This document shows, one piece after another, positions 1-10,514 of a DNA stretch of 64,000 nucleotides; position 1 is the first letter of the stretch; every line of letters begins with the position of its first letter. The stretch comes from Granulosicoccus sp963833195 (GTDB lineage Bacteria > Pseudomonadota > Gammaproteobacteria > Granulosicoccales > Granulosicoccaceae): positions 4,092,001 to 4,156,000 of the forward strand of contig CAWHXF010000027.1 in the NCBI GenBank assembly GCA_963833195.1, in the 5' to 3' direction. A program made the position numbers and the translations under genes. The notes under the pieces are model-generated. The model did not search any database and had not been told where the DNA came from. It was given only the letters and a program-made list of their open reading frames with translations.

Positions 1-226
1 CGGCAAAGCCGCGCAGGTCGGCGCCCAGCGATTCTATGCGCGCTTCGAGCTCGTCGACGTCGGCCTTCGCCTGACGGTCGAGCGTGGCGAGCTTCGCCTC
101 CCAGACCGAGACCGTGCCGCGCAGGCGGCGCTCGCCGCGCACGCGGCTGATCATCCAGCCACAGCCCAGACCGAGCAGCCCGGCCGCCAGGATGCTGGCG
201 ATGACCTCTGCGTGAAGTGACATCAT
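1..226 (-). CDS. Membrane-anchored coiled-coil protein, 5' part only
   Basis: The gene runs off the left edge, so only the first 75 residues are visible. It starts at the outer of two adjacent ATG codons, 28 bases after the stop of the OmpA/BON gene on the same strand, so the two are probably co-transcribed. Residues 7-25 form one hydrophobic segment (IASILAAGLLGLGCGW), followed by a short Arg-rich stretch and then a charged heptad-like helix (KLATLDRQAKADVDELEARI). That is the architecture of a small inner-membrane protein with a coiled-coil tail. Function not recognised. Confidence 0.6.
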   Translation of the reverse strand, partial: MMSLHAEVIASILAAGLLGLGCGWMISRVRGERRLRGTVSVWEAKLATLDRQAKADVDELEARIESLGADLRGFA

Positions 227-254
227 GCGTGGGGCTCTTTCGGGTCGGTGCGCA

Positions 255-1958
255 TCAGAACCGGAACTCGATGCGTCGGTTGCGGGCGCGCCCTTCGGCA
301 GTCGCGTTGTCCACGAGCGGCACGCCCTCGCCGTAGCCGTAGGCCACGAGCCGCTGCCTCGGCACCCCGGCCGCCACGAGCGCGTCGCGAACGGCGTTGG
401 CACGCTGCTGACTCAAGGCGAGGTTGGCACGGGCGGGGCCGGAAGCGTCGGTGTGTCCCTCGATCTCCACCCGCACGCCCGGATGGCGCAACAGCAGCTC
501 GGCGATGCGCTCGATCTTCTGCGCGCTGTCACCCGCGAAATCGGCCGTTCCCAACGCGAACAGGATGGCGCGATCGCCCAACGCGTCGAACTCGCGCTGC
601 AACGCGGCGCGCGCGGCGGCGGGGTCGGTCGGCGTCGCCGCCGCGGGCGCATCGACCGACAATGCAGTCGATGGCGGGGCCGATGCCGAGGTCGATCCCG
701 GAGTCGAGTCCGGGCTCGTCGTCGTGATCGACGTGGTGGCCGACGTCGTGGTCGGTTCCGGCGGGGCGTCTTCCCGGGGCGGAGCGACCACGATGCGCTC
801 GACCAGCGTGTGATCGGGGAACAGCCGCGTCGCGCCCTCCACCAGGTCCGTGCGAGCCTGCTCGGAGGCGGCCGCGCCGGCGACGATCAGCCGGTCGGCA
901 TCGATCTCCACGGTCGGCGCGGACACGCCCGCGAGCGGCACCAGCAGCGACGTCAGGGCGTCCAGCCACGCGGCCTGCGCGATGTCGTCGCGGGTCTGCA
1001 CGGTGTTCTCGAGGTAGGACGGGTCGAACGCCTCGATGGCCGGACCGACGAACGCGGCCAGCCGGTCGGCGTCGGCGGCGGCGACCGCGCCGTCGAGCTG
1101 CAGCGCACCCTCGACCACGCGCAGCGACATGCGTGCCGGATCCGGGTCGGGCGCGGTCGTGGGATCGGTGGTCGCGTCCGTCCCGGCATCCGGTCGAGGC
1201 AGCGCGTCGGGCTCCGGCGCGGGATCGATATCCGGGCCGGGCTCGGGCTCGAGCGCGGGATCGAAGTCGGCGTCGAGGTCGAGGCCGAGCTCGGAGTAGA
1301 CGTCCGGGTCGAGCTCGCCGGGCTCCGGGTCCGGCCGCGGACCGGCCGTGGGACCCGCGAGCGCTAGCCGCTCCTCGTCGCTGACCAGCGATTCGCCGTA
1401 CTCGTCGACGAAGCGCGGGTCGGCGTCGAGGTCGATGCCCGCGTCGGGCTCGGCCACCGCCTCGGCTGCCGGTTCGGGTTCGAATTCGGGTTCGAATTCG
1501 GGTTCGGGCGTCGGATCCGCGGCGAGAGGCTCGGGCGGAGCCTGCTCGGGATCGCCCGGCACGTCCGGCGCATCGTCCGTGACGACCAGACGATCGACGA
1601 CGCGTCGGACATCCTCGCCGGAGCCCGCGGCCGCGACGATGGCGTCGCGCTCCTCGGTGGACGGCACGTTGCCCTCGAGCGAGACCTCACGCTCCACCAC
1701 CGACAGCACGATGGGGCCGCTGACCAGCGGTGCGATGGTGGCGTGCAGCTCCTCGAGAATGCGCTGGTCGGTCTCCTCGAGCACGCGTGCCTCCTCGCCG
1801 AGGCGCGCCTCGACGCGCGGCACGACGACGACGCTCGCGAGCGTCACCAGGCCCGCCATGCCGAGGAGCCAGGTGGCGAGCCATCCCCATGCGGGTACGC
1901 CTCGCCGGGAGCGGCGCGACGGGCTGCGGGCGGAACTCTTCGAGCGAATGCGGGCCAA
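255..1958 (-). CDS. OmpA-family protein with BON-like domains and an acidic linker
   Basis: Predicted envelope protein of 567 residues. From a TTG start (with GGAAG just upstream) it has a basic N-terminus, one membrane segment at about 24-46 (WGWLATWLLGMAGLVTLA), and a BON-like domain at about 70-125. Next comes a long Asp/Glu/Pro linker with PEFEPEFEPEP repeats, a second BON-like region at about 290-400, and a C-terminal OmpA peptidoglycan-binding domain. Its key motif is EIEGHTDASGPARANLALSQ, and it ends NRRIEFRF. The order TM-BON-OmpA resembles mycobacterial ArfA/OmpATb. An ATG at 1859 is an alternative start, but it would cut the membrane anchor. The open frame continues upstream without a stop; that part is antisense to the divergent gene. 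Peptidoglycan tethering is inferred. Confidence 0.85.
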   Translation of the reverse strand: MARIRSKSSARSPSRRSRRGVPAWGWLATWLLGMAGLVTLASVVVVPRVEARLGEEARVLEETDQRILEELHATIAPLVSGPIVLSVVEREVSLEGNVPSTEERDAIVAAAGSGEDVRRVVDRLVVTDDAPDVPGDPEQAPPEPLAADPTPEPEFEPEFEPEPAAEAVAEPDAGIDLDADPRFVDEYGESLVSDEERLALAGPTAGPRPDPEPGELDPDVYSELGLDLDADFDPALEPEPGPDIDPAPEPDALPRPDAGTDATTDPTTAPDPDPARMSLRVVEGALQLDGAVAAADADRLAAFVGPAIEAFDPSYLENTVQTRDDIAQAAWLDALTSLLVPLAGVSAPTVEIDADRLIVAGAAASEQARTDLVEGATRLFPDHTLVERIVVAPPREDAPPEPTTTSATTSITTTSPDSTPGSTSASAPPSTALSVDAPAAATPTDPAAARAALQREFDALGDRAILFALGTADFAGDSAQKIERIAELLLRHPGVRVEIEGHTDASGPARANLALSQQRANAVRDALVAAGVPRQRLVAYGYGEGVPLVDNATAEGRARNRRIEFRF

Positions 1959-2096
1959 CCTGCTTCCGGACGTGTCGCGGTACCGAATACCCTGGACGCA
2001 TGATAGTAGCGTGCGGCCCGGTCGCCCGTCGGCGGTGGTTTTCCGCCGCGGGCGTGCGGCCGGGCCCGTGCGCTCCCTTCCGCTACCATCCCCGCC

Positions 2097-3677
2097 GTGC
2101 ACCCTCGCGCCCGCCCTCCCGTGCCTCCTCGTCGTCCCGCTTGCCCGCCGCTTCTCGCGCTGCTGCTGGTCGCGGCCGCGTCCTGGTGCGCGGTGCCGCG
2201 CGACGCGCGGGCCGAGGACTACGACGTGCTGGCCGAATGCATGGCGCTGACGAGCGACGAGGACGAGATCCACGGTTGTCTCGACAACTACCTCGACGTC
2301 ATGGACGACAACATCGCCGACCTGGAGGCGTTCCTGGCCCGTGAGCTGGACGGCGAGGCGCTGGCGGGCTTCGAGCGCTCGCAGTCGGCGTTCGCGAGCT
2401 ACCGGCGCGAGAACTGCCTGTGGTACCTCGGTTTCAACAGCCCGCGCGCGCAGGCCGAGAAGATCGCGAAGAACTGCCTCGCACGCATGTCGCTCGACCG
2501 GCTCGCCGAGCTGCAGTCGCTGCTCGTGCGCGACGAGGGCGCGAACCGCGCCATCGACGGCTTCTACGTCTACGGTGCCAACCGCAACAGCTTCCGCCCG
2601 TGCGGCGCGAACACGCGCTACTGGGTGGAAGGCGAGGGCGCTGCGGTCGACGCCTTGCAGGACGGCTACGACGGGCTCGCCACGGCGGACCTGCAGGTGA
2701 TGTTCGCGAGCGTCACCGGCGGCATCGAGGAGGATGCCGACGCACCGGTCGACCACGACGGCGTGCTGCGCGTGCGCTCGGTGCAGGACGTGCGCGTGCC
2801 GAGCGACGGCGACTGCCGGCTGCCCGACGGCTCGCCGCCGGTCACCAGCGTCGCCACCGCCGGGGACGCGTCGGCGCCGAGCGTCGAGGAGCGCGTGGCC
2901 GACACGCCCGCGCGCGAGGCCGACGCGGGGGATACGGCGGACACCGACGACGACCGCACCGCCATCGCGAACGCGCCGCAGGCCTCCGACGACGTCGCGG
3001 ACGAAGGCGTCCGGGAAGCTGCCGCCGAGGGGGTGGACGGCTGGGTCGGCTACTCCGGCGGCGAGCCGAGCGAAGGCTCGGGCTTCGCCGCCGCGAACCC
3101 GGTGGCCGATCCGGATTCGCTGCCCGAACCCCCGGCCGTGCCGGTGGCCGATCCGCCCGCCCGCGCGGCGGCAGAGGGCATTCCCGCCGCGGTCTCGCCG
3201 CTGTCCGTCGTGCCGGGCGAGGGCGAGCGCCTGACGGCCTACTTCGGCGCCTGGCTGTCCGACTGCGAGGCGGGCGCGGACGCGCGGCGCTGCCGCGTGG
3301 CCGTCGACCTCGGCGAGGGCGACGCGGTGCCGGAGTTGGCGTTGCTGCGCCGTGGGGCGGGCGCCACGAGCGTCGAGGTGAGCTTTCCGGATCGCGCCAT
3401 CGCGTCGGCCGCGGCCGTCGACTGGGCCATCGACGGCTATGCCTTCGGCGGCGCGGGCGGCGGCGAGGTATCGACGGGCGAGCGCGGCGTCGTGCTGCGG
3501 CTCGGCGACCGCCGCTTCGTCGCCGACGAGCTGCTGCCGCTGATGCGCCGCGGCGCCACGCTCGTGCTGGACGTGCGCGCCCGCGACGGTTCCACCGAAC
3601 GGCTCGAGGGCACCCTTGTCGGGCTCACGCGCGCGTTGCGCTTCGCCGACTCGTTCCTCGCGGAAGAGGGCTCCTGA
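2097..3677 (+). CDS. Secreted protein with LprI/DUF1311-type N-terminal domain
   Basis: 526 residues from a GTG start. A signal peptide (hydrophobic LLALLLVAAA, probable cleavage after ARA near residue 39) is followed by a LprI/DUF1311-like region at about 45-145. That region has four cysteines (48, 61, 107, 127) and the pattern SYRRENCLWYL. This family includes the lysozyme inhibitor LprI. A second conserved block (GFYVYGANRNSFRPCG, about 155-235) is followed by an acidic, low-complexity stretch to about 370 and a C-terminal beta-rich region. It is divergent from the OmpA gene and its stop overlaps the next gene by 4 bases. A periplasmic role is likely; lysozyme inhibition is only a family-based guess. 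Confidence 0.75.
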   Translation: MHPRARPPVPPRRPACPPLLALLLVAAASWCAVPRDARAEDYDVLAECMALTSDEDEIHGCLDNYLDVMDDNIADLEAFLARELDGEALAGFERSQSAFASYRRENCLWYLGFNSPRAQAEKIAKNCLARMSLDRLAELQSLLVRDEGANRAIDGFYVYGANRNSFRPCGANTRYWVEGEGAAVDALQDGYDGLATADLQVMFASVTGGIEEDADAPVDHDGVLRVRSVQDVRVPSDGDCRLPDGSPPVTSVATAGDASAPSVEERVADTPAREADAGDTADTDDDRTAIANAPQASDDVADEGVREAAAEGVDGWVGYSGGEPSEGSGFAAANPVADPDSLPEPPAVPVADPPARAAAEGIPAAVSPLSVVPGEGERLTAYFGAWLSDCEAGADARRCRVAVDLGEGDAVPELALLRRGAGATSVEVSFPDRAIASAAAVDWAIDGYAFGGAGGGEVSTGERGVVLRLGDRRFVADELLPLMRRGATLVLDVRARDGSTERLEGTLVGLTRALRFADSFLAEEGS

Positions 3678-4417
3678 GCTCCGCCACCGTCGGAGCCGGT
3701 CGGCGGGCGCTGGTGTTCGCGGGCGGGGACCTGCCCGCGTCGTTGCCCCCGGATCTGACGCGCGAAGCGCGCGCCGCGGACGCCGACCACGCCGACCACG
3801 CCGACTACGTCGTCTGCGCCGACCGTGGCTTGGCGCATTGCCTGGCGAGCGGCCGCGTGCCGGACCTGATCGTCGGCGACTTCGACAGCGTGCCCGCCGC
3901 GTCGCTCGACGATCGGCGCGCGCGCGCCGCCGAGCGCATGACCTTGCCCGTCGCGAAGGATGCGAGCGACCTCGAGGTCGCGCTCGAGCGGCTGGCGGCG
4001 ACGCGCGGCATCGACCGGGTGTGCGTGCTCGGCGTTTCCGGCGGACGCACCGATCACCTGCTGTTCAACTGGATGCTGCCGCTCGCGCGCGACTGGCCCT
4101 TCGCGTTGCGCCTCGTGGATGCCACCGTGGACGCGCACGCGGTGCGCGCCGGCGCGCCGCTCGGCCTGGACGCGCCGCCGGGCGCCACGCTAAGCCTGCT
4201 GGCGCTGCGCCGCGCCACGGGCGTCACGACGCGTGGGCTGCGCTGGGCGCTCGACGGCGCGACGCTCGAGCCCGGCAGCACGCGCGGGTTGTCGAACGAG
4301 GTGATCGACGCCGCGGCCGCGCAAGTGCGCGTCGACGTGCGCGTGGAAGCGGGACTGCTGCTGGCCATGCTCGTGCGAGGATCGACCTCGTCCTCCGCCC
4401 CGTCCGCCGTCCCATGA
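3674..4417 (+). CDS. thiN: Thiamine pyrophosphokinase
   Basis: Transfers pyrophosphate from ATP to thiamine to make thiamine diphosphate. Recognised by the order of motifs: RALVFAGGDLP near the N-terminus, the metal-binding VGDFDSVPA, the KDASDLEVAL segment and GVSGGRTDHLLFN, followed by the C-terminal beta domain ending SNEV. No ATG exists at the front. The best start is a CTG at 3674 overlapping the previous stop (CTGA) and preceded by a strong AGAGGG. A GTG at 3713 is possible but would remove most of the first beta strand. About 247 residues, normal for the family. It overlaps ltaE by ATGA, so translation is probably coupled. A thiamine importer lies about 7 kb away. Confidence 0.85.
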   Translation: MSSATVGAGRRALVFAGGDLPASLPPDLTREARAADADHADHADYVVCADRGLAHCLASGRVPDLIVGDFDSVPAASLDDRRARAAERMTLPVAKDASDLEVALERLAATRGIDRVCVLGVSGGRTDHLLFNWMLPLARDWPFALRLVDATVDAHAVRAGAPLGLDAPPGATLSLLALRRATGVTTRGLRWALDGATLEPGSTRGLSNEVIDAAAAQVRVDVRVEAGLLLAMLVRGSTSSSAPSAVP

Positions 4418-5439
4418 TCGATCTGCGCAGCGATACCGTCACGCGCCCCACGCCCGCCATGCGCGCCGCCATGGCCGGGGCCGACGTCGGCGACGATGTC
4501 TACGGCGACGACCCCACGGTGAACCGCCTGCAGATCCTCGCGGCGGAGCGCTTCGGCCACGAGGCTGCGCTGTTCATGCCGACGGGCACCCAGTCGAACC
4601 TGGTGGCACTGCTGACGCATTGCGGCCGCGGCGACGAGTACATCGTCGGCGACGACGCGCACACCTACAAGTGGGAGGGCGGCGGCGCGGCGGTGCTGGG
4701 CGGCATACAGCCGCAGACCGTGCCCTTCGCCGAGAACGGCCTGCTGCCGCTCGAGGCGGTGGCGAAGGCCATCAAGCAGGACGACGTGCACTACGCGCGC
4801 ACGCGGCTCGTGTGCCTGGAGAACACTCACCACGGCCAGGTGCAGTCCCTAGAGAGCATGCGTGCCGCGCGCCGCTTCACCGAGAAGCACGGCTTGCGGC
4901 TGCACCTGGACGGCGCGCGCGTGGCGAACGCCGCCGTGGCGCTCGACGCCTCCTTCGAGGACATCGGTCGCTGCTTCGACAGCGTGTCGCTGTGCCTGTC
5001 GAAGGGTCTGGGCGCGCCGGTAGGGTCGCTGCTGATCGGCCCGCACGCGTTCATCGGCGAGGCGAGGCGCTGGAGGAAGACGACGGGCGGCGGCATGCGC
5101 CAGGCGGGCGTGCTGGCGGCCGCCGCGCTCGTGGCGCTGGACGAAGGCGTCGCGCGCCTGCACGAGGACCACGAGAACGCGGCTTGGCTGGCCGAGTCGC
5201 TCGACGGCATCGAGGGCCTCGTGGTGCGGCCCGGCTGGACGCAGACGAACATGGTGTGGCTGGACCTCGCGGACGATGTCGGCGAGGCGCTCACCGTCTT
5301 CGCGCACGAGCGCGGCGTGCTGCTGTCGGCGCGCGGCCGCGGTGCGCGGCTCGTCACGCACCGGGACGTGGACCGGGCGGCGCTGGAGCGCGCGGTCGGG
5401 GTGCTGCGGGAGTTCTACGCGGCGGGGCGGTCGGCGTAG
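4414..5439 (+). CDS. ltaE: Low-specificity L-threonine aldolase
   Basis: PLP enzyme of 341 residues that cleaves L-threonine or L-allo-threonine to glycine and acetaldehyde in the cytoplasm. The N-terminal MIDLRSDTVTRPT and GDDVYGDDPT are diagnostic. His83 (DAHTYKWEGG) would stack on PLP, Asp166 (HLDGAR) binds the ring nitrogen, and Lys197 (LCLSKGLGAP) is the Schiff-base lysine. The ATG overlaps the thiN stop by 4 bases. The length is normal and there is no sign of damage. Its link to thiamine activation is positional only. Confidence 0.95.
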   Translation: MIDLRSDTVTRPTPAMRAAMAGADVGDDVYGDDPTVNRLQILAAERFGHEAALFMPTGTQSNLVALLTHCGRGDEYIVGDDAHTYKWEGGGAAVLGGIQPQTVPFAENGLLPLEAVAKAIKQDDVHYARTRLVCLENTHHGQVQSLESMRAARRFTEKHGLRLHLDGARVANAAVALDASFEDIGRCFDSVSLCLSKGLGAPVGSLLIGPHAFIGEARRWRKTTGGGMRQAGVLAAAALVALDEGVARLHEDHENAAWLAESLDGIEGLVVRPGWTQTNMVWLDLADDVGEALTVFAHERGVLLSARGRGARLVTHRDVDRAALERAVGVLREFYAAGRSA

Positions 5440-5512
5440 GGCGAGGTTCGGCGACTCAGGGTGTGTGGCACAACCCATTCGCCGCCGCTCTCGTCTTTGT
5501 TGATTTCGATTC

Positions 5513-5542
5513 AGCATTCCCGCCGTGAATGCTCAGCTGAGC
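5513..5542. other. Stem-loop plus perfect palindrome downstream of ltaE
   Basis: AGCATTC and GAATGCT form a perfect 7-bp stem with a 7-base loop. The second arm merges into the perfect 12-bp palindrome GCTCAGCTGAGC. The segment is less GC-rich than its surroundings and lies between ltaE and the broken ATPase. It could terminate ltaE transcription, but no T-run follows. Confidence 0.4.
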
Positions 5543-5548
5543 GGCTGA

Positions 5549-6480
5549 GATATTCGCGATCGCCCGCATCGCTTCCACCTGGTGCTGGGACCGCGCCGCG
5601 TGGGCAAGACGACCGCGCTGTACCAGACCGTCCGCCACCTGATCGACGACGGCGATCTGGAGCCTGCACGGGTCTGGTGGCTGCGCCTGGACCGCCCCGT
5701 CCTTCTGCGCGTCGAGCTGGGCGAGCTCGTGCGCCTCGTCGTCGAGCGCAGCGGGGCGACCGCCGAGCGTCCGGTGTACCTGATGCTCGACGAGATCGTC
5801 TACGCGCGCGAGTGGGACCTGTGGCTGAAGACGTTCTTCGACGACGCGTGGCCGGTACGCATCGCGGCAACGTCGAGCGCGACGGCGGCGCTGCGGGACC
5901 GGCGGACCGAAAGCGGTGTCGGTCGGTGGGATGAGCTGTACCTGACGCCCTACCGCTTCGACGAGTTCCTCGACTTGCGCGGAGAAGTGGCACCGGTGGA
6001 CGCCGCGACCGCGAGTCGACGATCCAGAAGCGCGGTCGAAAGCTGTTCTTCCTCGACGGTGCCGTGCGCAACGCCGCCCTGCAGCGCGGCCTCGGCCCGC
6101 TCGACGACGCCATCGAGGCCGGGAAAACGCTGGAGAACCTCGTCGCGAGCACCCTGCGCACGCTCGCGCTGCAGACCGGTGAGCGCCTCTTCCACTGGCG
6201 GGACGGCAAGTCCGAGGTGGATTTCGTGCTCGATCGACCGGGTACCCCTCTCGCGGTGGAAGTGGGCTCGTCCGACGGCCATGGGCGTGCCGGACTCATC
6301 GCGCTCGCGGAGAGGTATCCGCGCTTCGCGGAGAACCGCTGGCTGGTCACACCGAACTCTCCCGTTCGTCAGCCCGAGGAGACGGAGGCGGGCATGGGCA
6401 CGGTGCCGGTGGACCTCTTCCTCGTGATGGCCGCGCAGTGCGCGGAAGCGGCGTTGCGGCGACGACTTGTCGGGCGTTAG
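5549..6480 (+). pseudogene. Remnant of an AAA ATPase of the DUF4143 family
   Basis: The Walker A region is intact (LVLGPRRVGKTTALYQ, starting near 5579) and a Walker B-like VYLMLDEI follows at about 5775. The frame then runs out near 6010. The C-terminal DUF4143-like part (KRGRKLFFLDGAVRNAALQRG, then SEVDFVLD and PLAVEVG) continues in another frame to the stop at 6480. The usual middle part of the family, about 100-150 residues, is missing and so is a normal N-terminus (a stop lies at 5546). This is therefore a gene with 5' truncation, an internal deletion and a frameshift. Its 3' end overlaps the 3' end of the next, convergent gene by 4 bases. Confidence 0.75.
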
Positions 6481-8570
6481 GCCACGCGCGCCGTCACGAA
6501 CGCACCCACGCGCGCATCGCCCAGCCAACCGGCACCCGCGTTCGATCCGCCCGTCGCGTGCGCATCGAACGTGCCCAGCAACGCGCGCAGCTCCGGATCG
6601 GCCCACCGAAGCGTCTGTCGCGTGCGCGCGAGATCCGCCAGCGCCGTGCGCATGGCGCGAGCGCGCGCCCGGTCGATCACGAGCGGGCGTTGCCAATGCT
6701 CATCGATCGACACGACGCCCAGGCACGCGAGCAATGCCATGGGCCAGATCGCGCCGCGCGAATCGATGCGTGCGCCGACGAAGCGGTTCAGGCGCATCCA
6801 GCCGATGGTGTCGCGCTCGCCGCACGCGATCAGCAGGGCGATCAGGTGGCGCGGCTCGAAGCGGGCGTGGCTCGCGTTCAGGTCGTCGTCGCGCAGACGT
6901 CGGCTCGCGTCCACCAGACGCAGCCCGGCTTGGCGGCCCCAGCGCACGAGCGCCTCCAGCGCATCGCCCTGCCAGGCCGGGAACAGCGGATCGGTCTCGG
7001 TCGGGCGCTCGCCGCTCCTGAGTGCATCCGAGAGCAGCCGCCACTGCGCCTCGTGCAGGAGCGCCGGTGGTGGATCCGCGATCAGCGCGTCCAGGCTCTC
7101 GAACGGCGCGACGAGGCCGGGCGCGTAGCGGCGCAGTGCGGGCTCGTCGTCTATGACGCCCGCGACGGTGCCGCGCGACACGTCGCCCAGCCGCTCGACG
7201 AGCTCGGCGACGCTCAGGACCGATGCCTCCTGCAGACACGCGTGGATGCGATCGGCGACGGCACGCGACCCGCGTCCGTTCCCGGCCGCGACACCGGCGG
7301 CCGCGCCGTCAGCCGCGCCGTCAGCCGCGCCGTCAGCCGTGCCGTCAGCCGTGCCGTCAGCCGTGATGTCGGCTTCGCGGTCGAGGGTGGGTGCCACGCG
7401 ACGCTCGGGTATCGACGCCTCGCGCGGATCGGGCGCCTCGACCAGCGGCTCGGGGTCCACGGCGGCCCACCGGTGCGCTCCGCCCGACACCAGCAGGTGC
7501 GGGAAATCGGCCAGAGAGCGCTGGTAGGTACGCAGGCTGCAACCCAGCGACCCGAAGACCTCCGCGTGCCAGTCGTACAGGGCCACGACGTCGGCGAAGG
7601 CGGTATCGGCCCCGCGCAGCAGCCGCACCGCCTCCACGGCGCGCTGCTGACGCGGGGCCGGTCCGCGCCGTACGACGTAGCCGAGGTGCACGCGGCGATC
7701 CGACTCCGCCAGCGCCGCGAGCCGGCCCGTGTTGTCGTCGCCCGCTGCGGGCAGGACGGCATCCAGTCGGTTCGGCAGCGGCCAGGTCGCCGCCGCCGCG
7801 TGGGGCGCGCCCGCGTGCTTCCAGCGCGTCACTCGACCCGAGCGCGCCAGCCGGTCGGCGAGCGTGCCGGCCCGTCGGGGTCGGCGCGGATCGTTCAGAA
7901 GAGCCGCGAGGGGCCGCAGCGCCGCGGGCACGCGCGCGAGCTGTCGCGGCGCGTCGAGCACGTGGCTCGGCGCGTGCATGCGCCCGTCGGTGAGGTGGAA
8001 CCACAGCAGCAGCGCGACGATCGTGCGGCCCGCCGGCGTCAGAGGGTCGCAGACGGCCGCGAGCTTGCCCGTCGCCGATGTCTCGAGCGTCGCTGCCCGG
8101 TCCGCGTCCAGCCCGAGCCGCGCGCGCGCCGCGTCCTGCGTCGTCGGCAGTCCGTCGCGCAGGCCTAGCCGCACCTCGGTCCAGGCACGCTCTGCCCGGG
8201 TCAGCGCGTCGAGGCGACCCTGCAGGCGTTCGACGAGCTCGTGCACCCAGCGCGGCGCCGCCCCGGAGTCGGTGTGCGTCGACGCCAGCACCTCGAGCGC
8301 GAGCCGCCAAGCGGCCGCCTCCACGGGCGCGGCGTTCGCCGGCTCCATCCGCCCGGCGATGTCGCGCCCGAAGCGGCAGAGCAGCGCCGCGGCGGTCGAT
8401 ACCGCCGACAGGACGATCTCGTCGGTACCGTCGTCGTCCCGTCGCGGCGGGGCATCGAAGGGCCACGGCGGTGCCACGCGTCCCACCGGAGGCTGGACGT
8501 CCTGGACGCGCGCAGTCGGATCATCGGACGCGCGCGAGCGAGGGTCGGGTCCGACGGCTGGCGTTCCCAC
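6477..8570 (-). CDS. Large hypothetical protein with HTH-like segments
   Basis: 697 residues from a GTG start; no family recognised. The N-terminal half is mostly helical. One stretch (ERAWTEVRLGLRDG, then a helix-turn-helix-like segment, about 165-205) faintly resembles a sigma-70 region 4 fold. A low-complexity linker of ADG(T/A) repeats at about 400-424 separates it from a C-terminal half that begins with a probable winged-helix segment (LSVAELVERLGDVSRGTVAG, then ALRRYAPG). The codon usage is GC-rich like its neighbours and the frame is long and clean, so it is probably real. No signal peptide or membrane segment is seen. Function unknown. Confidence 0.7.
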   Translation of the reverse strand: MGTPAVGPDPRSRASDDPTARVQDVQPPVGRVAPPWPFDAPPRRDDDGTDEIVLSAVSTAAALLCRFGRDIAGRMEPANAAPVEAAAWRLALEVLASTHTDSGAAPRWVHELVERLQGRLDALTRAERAWTEVRLGLRDGLPTTQDAARARLGLDADRAATLETSATGKLAAVCDPLTPAGRTIVALLLWFHLTDGRMHAPSHVLDAPRQLARVPAALRPLAALLNDPRRPRRAGTLADRLARSGRVTRWKHAGAPHAAAATWPLPNRLDAVLPAAGDDNTGRLAALAESDRRVHLGYVVRRGPAPRQQRAVEAVRLLRGADTAFADVVALYDWHAEVFGSLGCSLRTYQRSLADFPHLLVSGGAHRWAAVDPEPLVEAPDPREASIPERRVAPTLDREADITADGTADGTADGAADGAADGAAAGVAAGNGRGSRAVADRIHACLQEASVLSVAELVERLGDVSRGTVAGVIDDEPALRRYAPGLVAPFESLDALIADPPPALLHEAQWRLLSDALRSGERPTETDPLFPAWQGDALEALVRWGRQAGLRLVDASRRLRDDDLNASHARFEPRHLIALLIACGERDTIGWMRLNRFVGARIDSRGAIWPMALLACLGVVSIDEHWQRPLVIDRARARAMRTALADLARTRQTLRWADPELRALLGTFDAHATGGSNAGAGWLGDARVGAFVTARVA
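7300..7371. repeat. 12-bp tandem repeat inside the 697-residue gene
   Basis: Six tandem copies of a 12-base unit (GCCGCGCCGTCA, then GCCGTGCCGTCA variants, the last degenerate). On the minus strand this encodes repeats of A-D-G-T/A, a flexible linker between the two halves of the protein. Copy number may vary between strains, since each unit keeps the frame. Confidence 0.85.
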
Positions 8571-8696
8571 GGTGGCTGGTCCCGGTGCGATGGGCGAAGC
8601 GATGCAAGGGCTAGCGGCGCCGCCCGAACGAGCCTTAGCGGCGCGGACCGGGCCACCGGGTTAATGTCGCACCACGAATCCACCCGCCGCCTGCCG

Positions 8697-9128
8697 ATGA
8701 CCGCCTACCGCCCGTTCCACCTGGCCTTCCCCGTCGACGACCTCGAGGCAGCCCGCCACTTCTACGGCGACGTGCTCGGCTGCCCGCAGGGCCGCGAGGC
8801 CGAAGGGGTGTGGATCGACTACGACCTCTACGGCCACCAGATCGTCGCGCACCGCGACCCGGCGCACGAGCGCCCGATCCGCGCCGAGAACGCCGTCGAC
8901 GGCGATGCGGTGCCCGTGCCGCACTTCGGCATCGTGCTCACCTTCGAGCAGTTCGATGCGCTGGCAGATCGGCTGGAAGCGTGGGACGGCACGCGGTGGG
9001 TCATCCGCCCGCGCACGCGCTTCGCGGGTCAGCCCGGCGAGCAGCGCACCATGTTCTTCCTGGACCCCGCCGGCAACGCGCTGGAATTCAAGGCGTTCGC
9101 GGACGATTCGTCGTTGTTCGCCACTTGA
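8697..9128 (+). CDS. VOC-family (glyoxalase/dioxygenase fold) protein
   Basis: 143 residues with the two-module vicinal-oxygen-chelate pattern. The first module opens FHLAFPVDDLEAARHFYGDV with a WIDYDLYGHQIVAH strand. The second has PHFGIVLTFEQFDALADRL and ends MFFLDPAGNALEFKAF. The His in FHLAFPV, the His in PHFG and the Glu in ALEFK fit the usual metal ligands. Substrate unknown; the specific chemistry cannot be read from sequence. An upstream in-frame ATG at 8664 is possible, but the family normally begins a few residues before the FHLAF strand, so 8697 is preferred. Confidence 0.85.
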   Translation: MTAYRPFHLAFPVDDLEAARHFYGDVLGCPQGREAEGVWIDYDLYGHQIVAHRDPAHERPIRAENAVDGDAVPVPHFGIVLTFEQFDALADRLEAWDGTRWVIRPRTRFAGQPGEQRTMFFLDPAGNALEFKAFADDSSLFAT

Positions 9129-9268
9129 GACGTCCCGCGTCCCGCAGGCCGGTCGTCCGCGGCGCGGTTCTCTGCCTTTGCCTGCTCGGGGACCGGTGGC
9201 TGCGCCACCTCGCGCTGGGTGGACGCGCATCTGCTGGCGGGTAGCGCCCCGAGCGCGTGCCGCCCCGC

Positions 9269-10354
<1,086 letters not shown>

Positions 10355-10514
10355 GGGGGGGCTGCGCGACGTGGGGGCGCGCACAGTGGACCGGGCGTGC
10401 GCGGGACATCGGGGCCGCTGCAGAAGGTGCAACGCCCTTTCGGCCTGCTTTCGGCGTTGTTCGATCGGCGCGCGGCCCGCACACTGCGCTGCCTCCTGCC
10501 GGGACGCCGCCGCC

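Noticed and set aside
1959..2756. Upstream extension of the OmpA frame by 266 codons
   Set aside because: It is antisense to the LprI-type gene, Arg/His-rich and lacks domains; the membrane anchor marks the real start near 1958.
7300..7371. Short tandem repeats as a CRISPR-like array
   Set aside because: Units are 12 bp with no spacers and encode an in-frame linker.
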